Positions 41,206 to 53,400 of a DNA stretch of 64,000 nt are shown in pieces. The stretch comes from Sarcocystis neurona. Its lineage: Eukaryota; Apicomplexa; Conoidasida; Eucoccidiorida; Sarcocystidae. Both the position numbers and the translations under genes were made by a program. Below the pieces are notes generated by a model. The model saw only the letters and a program-made list of their open reading frames with translations, was not told the origin of the DNA and did no database searches. The stretch lies in assembly GCA_000727475.1 (NCBI GenBank), contig KL647295.1, positions 745,985 to 809,984 of the forward strand. The letters run 5' to 3'. Each line of letters begins with the position of its first letter. Within the stretch, counting starts at the first letter, position 1.

Positions 41206-42135
41206 GCGGCGCGACTTCAGAGCCGCGTTTGAAGAACAACCGAGATCGTTTCTGACGTAGTGCGAAGCATATATACTACGTTCCCCTGTTATCATCAGAT
41301 GGCTGAGCCGTGGGACGTGGTTTGACATGCAAGGGAGAAGAGGCGCGAGCGGTGCACCGCTGGTACCAAACCTGAACTCAGATATCAATAGCACATGGAA
41401 CAGCGAACTCACGTCTCCGAAGTGCGCCCATTGAGCAACTGGGTTTGCAGAGCGTGAAAAGGCATCGTGAGCCCGCGTCAGAACAAGAACCATTTGCTGT
41501 CAACGGGCAGCATGAGTTAATTTTGATTTCAAAGATTGTCGAACAGCGCGAATCATCGGGGAACCTGTACTGTGGCTCAGGAAGGAACGAGGCGTCGGCG
41601 CCTGATTTGCGCTGTCCTGCAACAAAAACTAGGACGGCGCAGCCTCACGATGGCGCATTTACTCTTGAGGAGGAAGTTCTGCTCCCGAGTGTGAACCGGC
41701 ATTGTCTCCAGGGCGACGCAGCCCGCAAGAGACTCAAAGAAGCGAATGCTGCCCCTGAGTCACGTTCAGGTCGAGAACTGGGACTGTGCTGGCCTTACGA
41801 CGAGAAATGGGTAACAGCTGGTACTGACTGGTGATTAAAAAGCAATGACACAGAAAAATGCCCTCATGCAGAGGACACGGTTACGAATCCTGAGGCTGTT
41901 GTTCAGCGTGCTCACATCTCAATCCAAGAGACAAATATACGGCAACCTCTCCGCGACCCATCTGGTTACGGTGGACAGCTGCTACACTGTACAGCGTAGC
42001 TTTTTAGACGTTACCTGCTTTCCATTCCCTCCTGTCCACCCCACGCATTGTGATTCCAGTAAGGTTCTCGACGCTTGTTCTCTTACCTCACCACCAAAGA
42101 GTAGGTGTGCAGACAGATTGACACGAATGGAGTAT
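41206..42135. other. Convergent gap with a possible terminal kinesin exon
   Basis: This gap lies between the kinesin stop and the 3' end of the J-protein gene. The open stretch 41451-41834 (+) follows a good acceptor (GGGTTTGCAG) in the phase needed to extend the kinesin. The donor it would pair with is weak, so it is left out of the main model. Confidence 0.35.
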
Positions 42136-45100
42136 CTACACCTCTGCTGCAGCGTGCGCGCACAGCTTGATAAGCGTGTGACCTAGCCATCTCAAGGTTG
42201 CCTCTTGTGGATGCATCACGCTGTAGTACGCCCCGTTCAGCGAACATGCCACAAAAGGAGACTGCGCCCTCCAGTTTTCTCCACAACCGTGCTGAGACTG
42301 TAATATTGTCACCAGCCATACGGGCAAGAACGCGCCAGCACCCCTGACTTCGAAGCTGGCACTGGGGCTATGCTGATTCTGGTCTTCCTCAGTAATCCTG
42401 GTTCCAGCCGTCGTCGGTGTGCTTCCACATGTGGAATGGGGACGTTCTTCCGTGATTTTATCTGAAGATTCATCTGCCGTAAGTGCGTGGAAGAAACTGT
42501 TGGTGGTGCCCCTAGTTTGCAGCCTCGTGCCGGCATCGTTGGTGGAAGGTTCAAGGGTGTGTCGTCGAGCCCTAAATGGCGCGTGCATATCCTCAAATGA
42601 GCATGCATTTCCACTTGTGACATGGCAGCTGAATCTCTGCAAAGATTTCTCCGCGAACTGATCCGGCGGGGCGGTGAGTAGCACTAGGCAGTCGCATAGT
42701 GTGAGACGTTGAAGCACACATGTCGTAAGATGCGTCACAGTGATACTCGGCATCTTCTGTGGTGTAGCACGGTTACTCTGGACTACAGATGGGCCTCCGA
42801 AAATGGGACACGTTTCCTGGTGCCGTGCATTTAGTTCCCGGCACAGTGACGCGTCTGTCTCATCGTACCACCCAGTAGCTGAGTTATGGTCTCGACATGC
42901 GCCGCAGACACCAGACGCGCCCCTTTTCCATGGGGGTGTACGCGACCATTCCAAATCGGATCCTCCTAGACAATGATTGGCCGGAGTTTCAGGACTCAAC
43001 GTATTCAAAATGCCGTCCACCGTCGATTCGAGCTCATCTATTACTTGTCGATTTTTAAAAAATACTATTCCCCAAACAGGAAGAAACGGATTTTCACTGC
43101 CACACTTCTTGTGAGTCACCTTCAGAGGACCTGTGAGCTCGGCGTTCCGGCGTTTTAGTTCTTCTTCAAAGTAGACGTCCTCAAAATACAAGTGTTTGCT
43201 AAGGTTTTCTGGTACGGTGTCTAGAGTGCTGCTTTTTGTGCCCATCAGGGGTGAGACGACAGAGCTTCGTGGGCCAAGGGAGGCTGTACTCATCGTGTCC
43301 ATCTTGCAGAACTCTGTGCCATGCTGTTGAGGCGGCGGAAGAAGCTGTACATAGCGGTACCCGTTTCCCTGGTCGCTCAGTCCTGCACAGAGCTGTTCGC
43401 GTAAAGCCGTCACCCACCACGTGCAAACAGCAGTACGGTCCTCACTTTCGCCTGTTCCCCGCTTCCGTGTTTGTGAAGAACCCTCGATCGTGTTGCGCGT
43501 GGCTCTGCACCTCGGGTGTTCCGTTTGCACACGAGGAGTTGAACTGCGCTCACGTAGAGTATCATCCTCGTATTGACTACCCGCGAAGCTACAGCCACCA
43601 CGCTTTTTTTGGAGGAGACGTCTTACTCTGTTGCTCTCATCCTGTCCCGAAATTGGACACCAGTTCGGCAAAGTCAAGCTCCCCGCACAAGATTTGTCGT
43701 TGGACGGCGAACACGCTCCCTTACGTTCAGGGATGCATCGCTTTAATGACATCAGCTCCGTTCCCGCAGGACCTCCTCCCGCCGATGACCCTCCACAGCG
43801 TGGATCAATGCAGAAGGGCTGAATAAAAAAACGCCGGTGATAACGTAGTCGCGACATGTGCTTCAACAAGCACTGCAGCCGCTTACAAAGCTTCCTGCAC
43901 CAAAGCATAGAAGAATGTCGCAAATGCAGCTATAAGCACAGGGCGTCCACGGTTCAGAAATACCATTACGGCCGCTTGCAGACGTGCGGCATGCTGTTGT
44001 GAACATACTTTCGATGACTCTCGGCCTTCTTTAAGGAGGAGCTCGTATGCTGCGAAAGATGCCGTGGGTACGTAAAGCACTGAAGCACTTGCGAAGTGGA
44101 ATTAGGTACTCCAGTGGCAGCAGCACTACTCAGGCAGGAGGCGCTTACGGTGGACACCGCAGGCGTGAATATCTTTGAGCGTTGTAACTTGGTAGTATAG
44201 GCTTGAAGAAAAGTTCCCATAAAACGCTAAAGTAAGTTCCTGCCCAACTTGGGCTCCTCCGACTACGACGGTTTGTGGCACAAGCGGAAGCATTATTCAG
44301 ATTGTCTTGGCTATGTTTGTCACGAGCCTTCACCGAACTTCCATTCCAACTCGTTACCCTCAGACGGACGGGCGAAGTAACCCTGCGTAGCTTTGCCTGC
44401 GCGCCCGAAATATTTCGGAATTCGTTTGTTTTAGCCGTTTCCACCTTCCCGGCTTGAAAGTGACCATGGTACGAAGCTTTACGGGCACTGTTTTCCCGCA
44501 TTTGCCGGGTCTCAGTCAGTGAATCCCTAGAACTGGTAGGATAGGAAGTATCATAAAACGGCGTGCTGTCGTCCTCTCCTTCGCTAGATTCGAGTAGCGA
44601 GACTGTTGGGGAAAGGACACACCAAGCACCTGCTTCCAAAGAGCTGAACTTATCTGGCGGTACTGAGGCTGTTCTGCAGAGAGCAGTGGTGTCGGATCTT
44701 GTGCCTCCTAGGGACGCGGCATCTTTTGTCGGTGAAAGAGAGATCAGCCTCCTGCAAGCGATCTGGATGTCGTACGCCCTTCTGCTCTCAGGGTGCTGAG
44801 TGCAGAACGGCACAACGCAGCAGGTCTGATCAAGTTTCTAGGGAAAACAAAAGCCAGCTTCTACAGAGTGCCCAGGGTGTGCAATGCTGGATGCACTCTA
44901 GCAGTAACGAACTGCAACGGCCCTACATCCAGCCAGCTGTGTCGCCGTACCTTTAGCACGTCGTATGCTTGCTGGAGATTTAGAAACTTGGCACTTGAAG
45001 GAATTGCACAAACAATGCACAAACACTCGCAAGCGCACCTTCATGTTCGGGCAACCGTAGGAGCTATGCAAGATTCCTTCCCCAGTTGATAAGCGAACTA

Positions 45101-46064
45101 AGGAAGCAGGGTGTGTGTTGATCACTGTTGCATTGCTGCTGAGTCTGTGCGCCCGCAGGCCCACTGCCGCTTCTTACGCATTGGCATCTCCACGCTTATC
45201 TGGATGCCATCTGGTCGCCAGCCGAAGGAAAGCCTGCAGTTTACACAGCACGCTGCGCCACAAGCTTGAACTATTTTCCGTCTCCTCACCTCGCTCTCCA
45301 GGCAACGCTATGACCCTCGCAAAAGACGTGTCCACTGGCACTACGCTATCACAATTAGTGTACGCTTTACCCGGTGTGTCTGTTTGGTCAGAGTCCCTCT
45401 TCAATTCTCCTTTCCCACATGCGGCTACAACACGCGGTAGACTTGCTGTGTGCAAACAGCGTACCTTTCGAATCTCCTGGAAATTAGCGCTGGCCTTCAC
45501 TCCTAGTAGACTGTAGTACGTTCGGCAACGACGGTCAAAAGCGTAGCCCTCCTGCTGACAACCGTTCGTTTGGTGAGGGCCACGTCCGATTTGACTTGCA
45601 AATTGCTGGTCACCGGCACCGCGTTGCTCAGGCGTGTGGTTAATAGAAGTATCTCGCCGCAACACTGGTTTGTTTTCCGGCACACTTTTGTGCTGCTCTT
45701 CGTGTCGCGCCGGTCTTCTTTTTCCCCCCGCTTGCAAATCAGGTGTTTCTCTTCCCCTTTTCGAATTCGCATGGCACAAGCGTGAAGGTTCGCTAGCAGC
45801 AGCACCATCCACACAGGACATAGACAACCGTGTGGGATGATGTTTGCCGCCAGGCGTCGACACAACACCCCATCGCAGTTGAGCTTCACGAAAAAGGCAG
45901 GGGCGAGTGAGGCAAGATTTCAGATTACGCATTAAGACTTCTTGCCGGCGGTGATGAGAAAGCTGCTGCCGGCGCAGTTGTAGAAGGCGGTTCTGCATGG
46001 TGATCGCCGTCTTCTTTTTACTGTCCGCTGCGAGGTCCGAGCTGTGATCTCCACCAGACTGCAT
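42136..46064 (-). CDS. J-domain (DnaJ/Hsp40) protein with hydrophobic segment and long tail
   Basis: Exons in transcript order: 46064-45465, 45233-45178, 44993-44951, 44795-44149, 44087-43901, 43818-42136. Phases agree, giving ~1071 aa. The J domain (~180-243) is split over four exons: TYYSLLGVKASANFQEIRK, FLRLATRWHPDKRGDAN with the HPD triad at 210-212, KFLNLQQAYDVLK, and HPESRRAYD. J domains stimulate the ATPase of Hsp70 partners. The N-terminal 180 residues are basic and look disordered. There is no Gly/Phe region and no CxxCxGxG zinc repeat, so this is a class C J protein. A hydrophobic stretch (~496-511, VLIAAFATFFYAL) may be a membrane segment. The last ~560 residues are unrecognised. 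The exon 5 to 6 join uses a weak donor (TTG|GTGCAG) but a strong acceptor (TTTTTTTATTCAG). Without it the protein would stop soon after the hydrophobic stretch. Confidence 0.75.
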
Positions 46065-47584
46065 TGAAAAAACCGCAGCCTAGTTTACCATTTGACGCAC
46101 ACGTGAGCAAAGTGCCCCCGCAAATCAGGGCTACCGCACCGTTGCAGAGTAGAACTATTTTGTAGACGTTTGCACAGCGAAAACCCAACCGGGGCACACT
46201 TTCTTTTTCCTACATAGAACCTCTTTTTGCATTGCTTCCTCAGGGACAAACAAAACACACACAAGATGCGCGTTGTAACAAAGCTGACTTAATCGCTGGT
46301 CGGCTCCATACATGGTGAAGTGACGCTGCTCTCGAAAGTTTTCTCCTGTTTAACCAGCGAGTTGCTTCGCGTCAGCTATCCCTTATGGAGTTCTATAAGC
46401 TACCGAATACGGCGGTCTTCCTAGGGTGCTACGGCCCTGCCCCTAAGACGTAGGTGAACAGTATCCAATAAAAATGAGGCTTGTACACATTAGTGTCCTG
46501 CAAACACACGCTATACCGTCGGACAGCCAACTCATCGAGGGGACCGTCCTGCCACCAATTCATGACTGAAGTGGAGTACAGATCAGGTCTCTCTAGAATA
46601 CGTCTTGGTAACTGCTTAGTGCGCGCCAGTACTACATAATTAACTTGTTAACCACCTGAAGCGGCTCTGACTGAGCGCAGCAAGGTTTTGCAGGCGGGAC
46701 ATTTCGCCCACGGAAGGCTTCTGTAAACGCAGTCCGCCGACATTTTACCGCAGCAGCGATCCGATACTTAATGCGGACTCTCTTACAAGGCATTGCACCA
46801 CATCTGAGGCGTGCGTCGTCATTCCTGCGGCGGGTCCATCCATGCGTTTAATCGTGACCAAAGATACTTCGAGAATAGCGCTGCAGAAACCCGCCGCATA
46901 ACATTTCAGGACTCCAGAGTTTGCCACCCCTTGCGAAGATCTCTACTACGTCATGACTCGACTCAATGGCTTATGCACGTAGACAAATTAGTACACAGAG
47001 AGTGAAAGATAGTGGTTATATCCGTGCAGCTACTGCCACGGTGGCTACGGCGAGGTCTGCGGGTGGAATATTCAATTTCAAGAGTGCATGTGCGGTTATC
47101 CAATGTGACACTCAGTAGTCTATCTAGACGAAGACAACGAAAGTTGTAAGTAAAGATGCTTTCAATATTTAAGGGAGCGTGGACTGACGCAGTGGACATC
47201 AAATGAAACCTCTTTGCAGTGGCTGAGGAAGACCAGTGCAGCATATCACAGGTGGTTGAACTTGTTAATGGGAGAAAAGGCTCACTCGTTCCATTTTCGA
47301 ATAGCTCAATTATTCTGACGTTGTGCTTCAAAAGTAGGCCATTCCAGTAGTGGAAGCGTGTATCGTTGAACTCCACAGCACGCGCGTAGCCGCAGTGGGC
47401 TGCGCCTTCTCGTACGACTGACATCCGCATAGCTGAGTTTGCTCGTGGGAACCAAAAAGTTGGAAGTCTTTGTAGCTTGCATGAAATGGAGCGAAGAAGC
47501 TCCATCCAATGTACATGCGTAAATTTTAGCAGCCATTTGATCAAGGACAGTTTCACAGATCGCAGCTATCAGAATACTGCAACA
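46065..47584. other. Divergent intergenic region
   Basis: This 1.5-kb gap lies between the start of the J-protein gene (-) and the duplicated-domain gene (+). It should contain both promoters. It may also hide an upstream exon of the latter gene, because that gene's apparent start overlaps a perfect splice-acceptor tract (47600-47630). No other structure was found. Confidence 0.45.
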
Positions 47585-49300
47585 ATGACAAGTACGAGTT
47601 GGGTTTTTTTGTTTTCCACTTCTCTGCAGTCGATATTGACTAAGTTTGCGTGGGGTGCCGACGAAGCCAGTTTTGGTATCACGGAGTTGAAAACAGCCTT
47701 TCCGAAACCTGCAATTGTGTTGACAAACACAATACTATCGACCATTATACCTCCCGGCGAACTTCTCCGGTCGCCCTGGTCGCTGCGGAGATTTGATTCC
47801 GGTAAAGACGCCCGTCTCACGCGAGCGCACGGCAAAATGACGAGGCACTATGACGCATTCGAGCTTCCACGTGATCCCATAAAGAAAGCTGCTTGGCGCG
47901 CAACTATTCCACCTTTGCTCTTCCAGAAATCTATTGTGTCCAGTCCTGTCCCGAGTAAGCAGCTGGTGTGACAATGTGTTCTCTGAAAAGTTCTATCTGT
48001 GCTTCACTGTCGTTGTGCCCGTGCAGGCACGCTGCAGTCCACAAGAAGGCTCCATCAAAAGAGCGCGGCATTCTGCGCTTCCACATCTTGCCGCAACGGT
48101 GTACACTCACGCGGTCGGATGCTGAGAGTCCAAGGGGTGCCGGTGCAGGAACTACGTCCATCCGCTGAAGTCAAGGAAAACTCTCCCCCGAACGGAGGCA
48201 GGAATGAGGCTTCTGTAGAAATATTACAAAGGTTCAACACCAAGAAAACTAACCCTGCACAGCATCACACCATGTTGCTCCCAGTTCGAGCAGGTGCGAA
48301 AGGAGCACTGTTGGTCGAGGCTTTGTCTGCCTCTGCACACGGAGTAACCACAGCGGGAACATTCTCGTATTTGAGCGACGAGATAATCGCGCGTTCCCAT
48401 ATCATTAATTTTGCTAGGGAGGTTGGTAGTCGGTATGGAGATCCTGGTAAGTACGGGGACTGTGCGGCAGAATTTGTAGACCAGTTTCTGTCGCCCGCCG
48501 GCCTCACAGTAGAGTTGGCACGCTTGATGATGGAAGTTGACTCCAGGGATCCACCTGTGGCAGGCGGGACCACGCGTGGGCAAACGCTTAGCGCAGGCAT
48601 CCTGTCCACCGATATCACAACTCCTGTGTGGCGGCTTAAGCAGATGAATAAAAGCATAGATGAGGAAGCGTACGTGTCGTCTGAACTCTCTTCTTCCCAA
48701 AATAAGTCTTACAACCAACAGCGGGTCACTATATCTCCAAGTGCCGAAGACAGTTTATTCGATCTGCCAGTCTTCGGAAAAAATGTTCCATCAAGTGTGA
48801 GAGCAGTCGTCGGCGGACTCCAAACCGAAGTCACGAAGCACGACGGCGCCTCAGTTGTTTCTACACTCGACGCGGAGTCATCTGTTGAGGAGATGATCTC
48901 TGGTGCACTGAATGTACGCTTGAAGAATGCTGTCACCACCATCGCACATGGTTTTGACCATCACGCTGCACGATTCGATCCTTCGTTTAGACAAGAGAGA
49001 GAGGATTGGACGGTTTCAGAGGCGAAGCACGGAAAGCTCATAGGTTCGTATGCCTATAAGGATCTGTCGGAAGAGACAGCACGCCACATCATCATCAGCT
49101 TTGCAGGCGAGATTGGCAACCAAAAAGGTGCTCCAGAGGAGCACGTAAGGCTGGCCGAGGCCTTTGTGGATCGATATCTAGAACCTGCGGGGTGGACACA
49201 GTACATAGCGGGGATGATCATGGAAGCGAGACGAGAAGCAGAAAATCCGAATTTTGAAGTCACCGACGGAATGCCGGGAACGCGATTTAATGTTCGGTAG
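47585..49300 (+). CDS. Unrecognised protein with a duplicated ~60-residue domain
   Basis: Exons 47585-47954 and 48027-49300 are joined by CCGA|GTAAGC and GTGCCCGTGCAG|GC in phase 1, giving 547 aa. Two stretches, ~residues 234-295 and ~463-527, are clearly related: both contain SxExARxHIIxFAxExGxxxGxPxxxxxxAxxFVDxxLxPAG followed by an IA/LA-x-MIM or LMM helix. This is an internal duplication of a helical domain I do not recognise. The linker is acidic and Ser/Thr rich. The N-terminus MTSTSWVFLFSTSLQ resembles a signal peptide, but the DNA encoding it ends in TTTTTTTGTTTTCCACTTCTCTGCAG, a textbook splice acceptor. The real exon may start at 47631 with an unseen upstream exon, in which case the signal peptide is an artefact. 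The function is unknown. Confidence 0.7.
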
Positions 49301-50440
49301 TTCCGCACGGCCAGCGCACCTTTCGCTTGGTACTGTGGCGCGTCGACACTAGCAACGAATACATGGTCAAATACTGCTTGATCAGAGAGGCACCAGAGAG
49401 TCTCTGCAGCGCTTTTGGCGTACTGCAGACTTTATGGGGCACACAAACAGTGATCCATTCGCACTTCACCCTCGCCCTGTTCTGTGCACAAACTACGGTT
49501 TGAGTTCCAGCTGAGTGGACACTAATTAGGCCCTGCGGACCCATGCATTGCCGCGATATGTCATACAACGTGACAACTCACAAGCGACCTCAAGTCGGAC
49601 GCCTCATAGTATTGCGAAAAAGAGCCACCTTTGTCGCCGGCCGTGGAACCGAACGCTATGCCCAAAGCATACGAAGAAGCATGCAGAAGCACACACGCTT
49701 GATAACCACGACACGCCGGCAGGAGTCGTGAGCTGTGCGCGTATCCGCCAGCACAGCCTGCAGCGCTGCACTGGAGCTGCAAACTCAGTGACATTGAGCC
49801 CTCACGTACCATCCACTCGGACAGCCTCGTTCGGAAGTGCGTCTCACAGGCGGCACAAGGCAAGGCACCCAAACACCACTTTCCCATTTCCAGCGATCTT
49901 CAGCTTGCCAGTACGATTGCGCGCTCGTCTCAAACAGCTTCAAAGGACAGCACCATTCAAGACCTAACGATTCGTAAGCGGTATTCACTTGTTGAAACGT
50001 TGTTACGCAGAGCGGCGCCAATAGCACAATAAGGTAGTGGCAACCGAGAACGAGCTGTTGTAAGCCACTATTCGCTTTACAAGTTGTTTTGTACATCTTT
50101 GTAGGAAGCTGGTGCTGTCAAAGAATTGAACAGACCATTAAAAAGTATGGCAAGGCTAGAGCGCACAAAGGGAGATGCGATTAAGCTGTGCGTCATTTAC
50201 ACAAGCAAAAGAACACTGGGGCCTCTAAACTGTTCCCGAAGGGCGACTGGCCTTCTCGAATTTGCAGCAGGGTATCTTGTGCGCAAAACGTCGCCGTGTC
50301 CTAGCGTCATGCGGTACGCCTCCTTCGCCCGTTATTTTCACATCTCTCCTTCCTCTAGACCAGCACACTATCGGCAAGCACCGCACGATCACAAACAAGT
50401 GATGCAATGGACCAGGCTTCCGGCGTACAACCGAAAGTTG
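49301..50440. other. Convergent intergenic region
   Basis: This 1.1-kb gap lies between the 3' ends of two convergent genes. Frames at 49543-49967 (+) and 49785-50096 (-) overlap other frames and have no supporting features. Nothing else was recognised. Confidence 0.45.
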
Positions 50441-53400
50441 TTAGGCTGTCTCGAGCATTGCCGTATCTAACGCTGCACCAGAAAAAATCTCCTGTAGTGT
50501 CTTTGTAGTAATTTGTGCATCTTCTTCGTCAACGCCACCCGAGTATGCCTTGCTTCCCAGGAAAGTCAGCGACTGTGAGTTGTGGGGGAGGATTGTTGAC
50601 GCATTTATTTTCACACGTCCAAGCACTGCTACGCGACACTGATGCCACAGGAGTATCGTTTGTGCGTAGTTACAGGCTGGTCTCCATACGCCCGAGCACG
50701 TACTCCCGTGCGAGCCTTTAAACAAGTGTACACCAACGCAGGCGTCATAGCGAATTCGCAGCTGCAGACCAGTTCTCCCATCCGCGGTACCACACCGGGG
50801 CCGTAGGTTGTACCCTCATATGTGTACTGTCATATTCTGGACGCAGATTCTGCCTCAAAAGGCTGGACTCTGCCCAACTTCTGAAACGGTACGCACGTGT
50901 CCCTGACCGAGCGAACAATGGTTTGGTCTGAAACTGGTGTGGTTGAGCAATAATAGGTGGAAGAGCAACATGAGGCGCTGCCACGTTTTGAAGTGGATGC
51001 TGCTCCTGTGAGTTGAGCGATTCGGGGAGAATATCGCAGCTGGTTCCTCCTCCTGCATTTTTAGGAGGCCACGGGGGAAGGAGAAAGAAGCAGTCTGCAG
51101 TAGTCTCGGCGCCAGCTGTGGCGTTACAGCGTCCAGCTGATTGCTCGGCCGTGGGCTGCAGCGCCGCAAATATGGTCTTTCGTGGCAAGAGTGGAGACGT
51201 CATGCGCCCTTGTTCTTGAACGGCGTTTCCTTGTGGTTGTGAGGGATTCTGCATGGCCAAAGCTGGTGTGGAATACATTATCGAGGTCTCCGGTGGCGCA
51301 GCGGATCTCCAGGGAAAGACGGGAATGCTTTTACCGGCTTCAGAATATTGCAGTCTGTCTGGGCGGTCAACAGAATCTGGCGGCGGCGTGGGTGCAACGT
51401 TGCACGTGAACAAGTTGTTGATTATCGACGACCTGTTGTGGCAGACTGCCGCTGCGCAGTTGGGGGCTGGTGCGTCGCGAACACCCTGTGTCTGCGTGGT
51501 GTCCCAGGAGCTTGGTAGCTCCGGCTTATCAGTTGGTGTGCACGAATCCCGGACCATACGGCCAGTTGTCCCAGGTGCTGGTGCAGAGCTCGGACTTCGC
51601 CGCAAACGTGGAGTTGACACCACATTGGTTATAGTCGCTCCTTCATGGGTCGCGTCACCCTGTCTTTCACACGCATAGCATTTCCTGTGTGCTCTGATCT
51701 CGCATATTGAGTCGGTCGTTCGTGAGTGCACTGGACGCAGCAGCATTACGGACCTCTCACTGGGTACTCTACAGCTTGCCCTTCCAACGTCAATGATGTT
51801 TTGAACCCTGTCTAGTCTTGGAAGGTCCGCACGTGGCAGATTTGAAGCTACAACAACTTCATCAAGTTCACTGTGAGTAACTTGGCACGCAGCGACAACG
51901 GAGCGTCCAAGCCGCTGAGTGGCGGATATGATCTGCTTGTCGCTCGGTGATTCGGGGCTCAGCTGCGAGTTATTTGCACGAGAAGCCATGCCCTGACGCC
52001 GAACGTTGACTACTTCACGTGGTTCGGCGCTGCGGTCATGCGCACCCAACGGAGACTGTTGACGCGGATTGCGCGTCTCACTTGCTGGAGAGTGCGCCTG
52101 ATTTTTCAGCAGACGACTTGGTAGAGACTTATATGGTATCTTCTCATCTGTTGTTGCATTTTCATGTAGGGAGGGCACGGGTTCGGTACGTGCAGGAGAA
52201 GCCCTTCTCGTTAAACAATCACCTGGATGAGAAGTGCACGAGGAGGAGACTCTGGTCTGATTGACTGCAAAGTGAGTGCGACTCGCGCGAAGTGTGGTTG
52301 CAGATGTCAACTCCGAAGTGCCGGCACACTCGCCTATTGTAGCTTTCAAAATTGAACTCTCATCCACACGCTCTTGCGAGGTGGCTGCGGTCTCGTCTGT
52401 GCCTTGGAAGCTCCAGCTGAATTCTTCCTGTTCTCTAGTTTTTTTCTGCATTACATCCTGGTTAGTCGTCCCGGTCAAGCAGGGCGATCGCTTTGATGTT
52501 TGCGTCAAGAGAGAAGATTGTGGCTCACCAACCGTCTTTTGGTGAGACGCACAATCTAGCTCAATAGTATTTACACGCTGCAGTGGCACTGCGCGCGTGG
52601 ACGGTTCCGCAGAAATAGGCAGCGACGCCTGTCGCTTGGGGGACTGCGCATGACCTCGCGTCCCCCTGATACCACCCAGATAACAACAAAAGTCTGGATG
52701 ACTTCGTCTACTGGCCTCAAAGGGCTGACATACGGCATTTCGGAGAGGGGAGATGGGTCGATCGGTTGGCTTCGCTGCCACCGCAGTTGTGTGAGAGGAT
52801 TGAGCATTCAAAGCACTGAGGTCGACTTGAACATCCAGCGAAGGTAGCAAGTCTGACACAAGGTGGAACCTACAAAGCCGCATACCAGACGCATCTAAGA
52901 CGTCAACCGGATGAACTGCATCGCGGTAAACGTCACGAAGCGACGCCTGTCCGTGATCGGACAGCGCATATATGTGGGCGTAGAGACACAGTATCAAGCA
53001 CGCGTTGTTGGCACCGACCCATTAATAGTTTAATTTGACAGCGACAGAATTGCAACGTACCATTCGCCGCTTCGGAGTCGGTGAATCATGCCAGAGTCAA
53101 ATAGGCTCATCTCGGCCTGCACCGGAGAGGAGTGGAGAACAATGACCACGTTGAATACTACCACTGCATTACGTAAACGTGTCTTCTGTGACGGTGACTG
53201 TGTGCGCGAGGTTTGGTGCGGGAGATCACTCACTGGGTGTATCTTCCCTGCAAAAAGTAATTCACTATATTTTTCCTCGAGTCTGAAAGTGTACAAATTG
53301 CACAGAAACAGACTTCTATCATCGTAGGACACCGTGACAAGAGTACTGTCACTCAATTACACCTGCCACTTCCTCACACACGGGAATAGCCCTGCGCGGC

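Noticed and set aside
53030..53116. A stop at 53030 as the end of one gene, with the 750-codon frame at 50745-52997 as a second gene.
   Set aside because: Only 33 bases would separate two same-strand genes. A GTACGT donor at 53060 and an in-phase acceptor at 52870 join them with a normal-sized intron. It is kept as an alternative.
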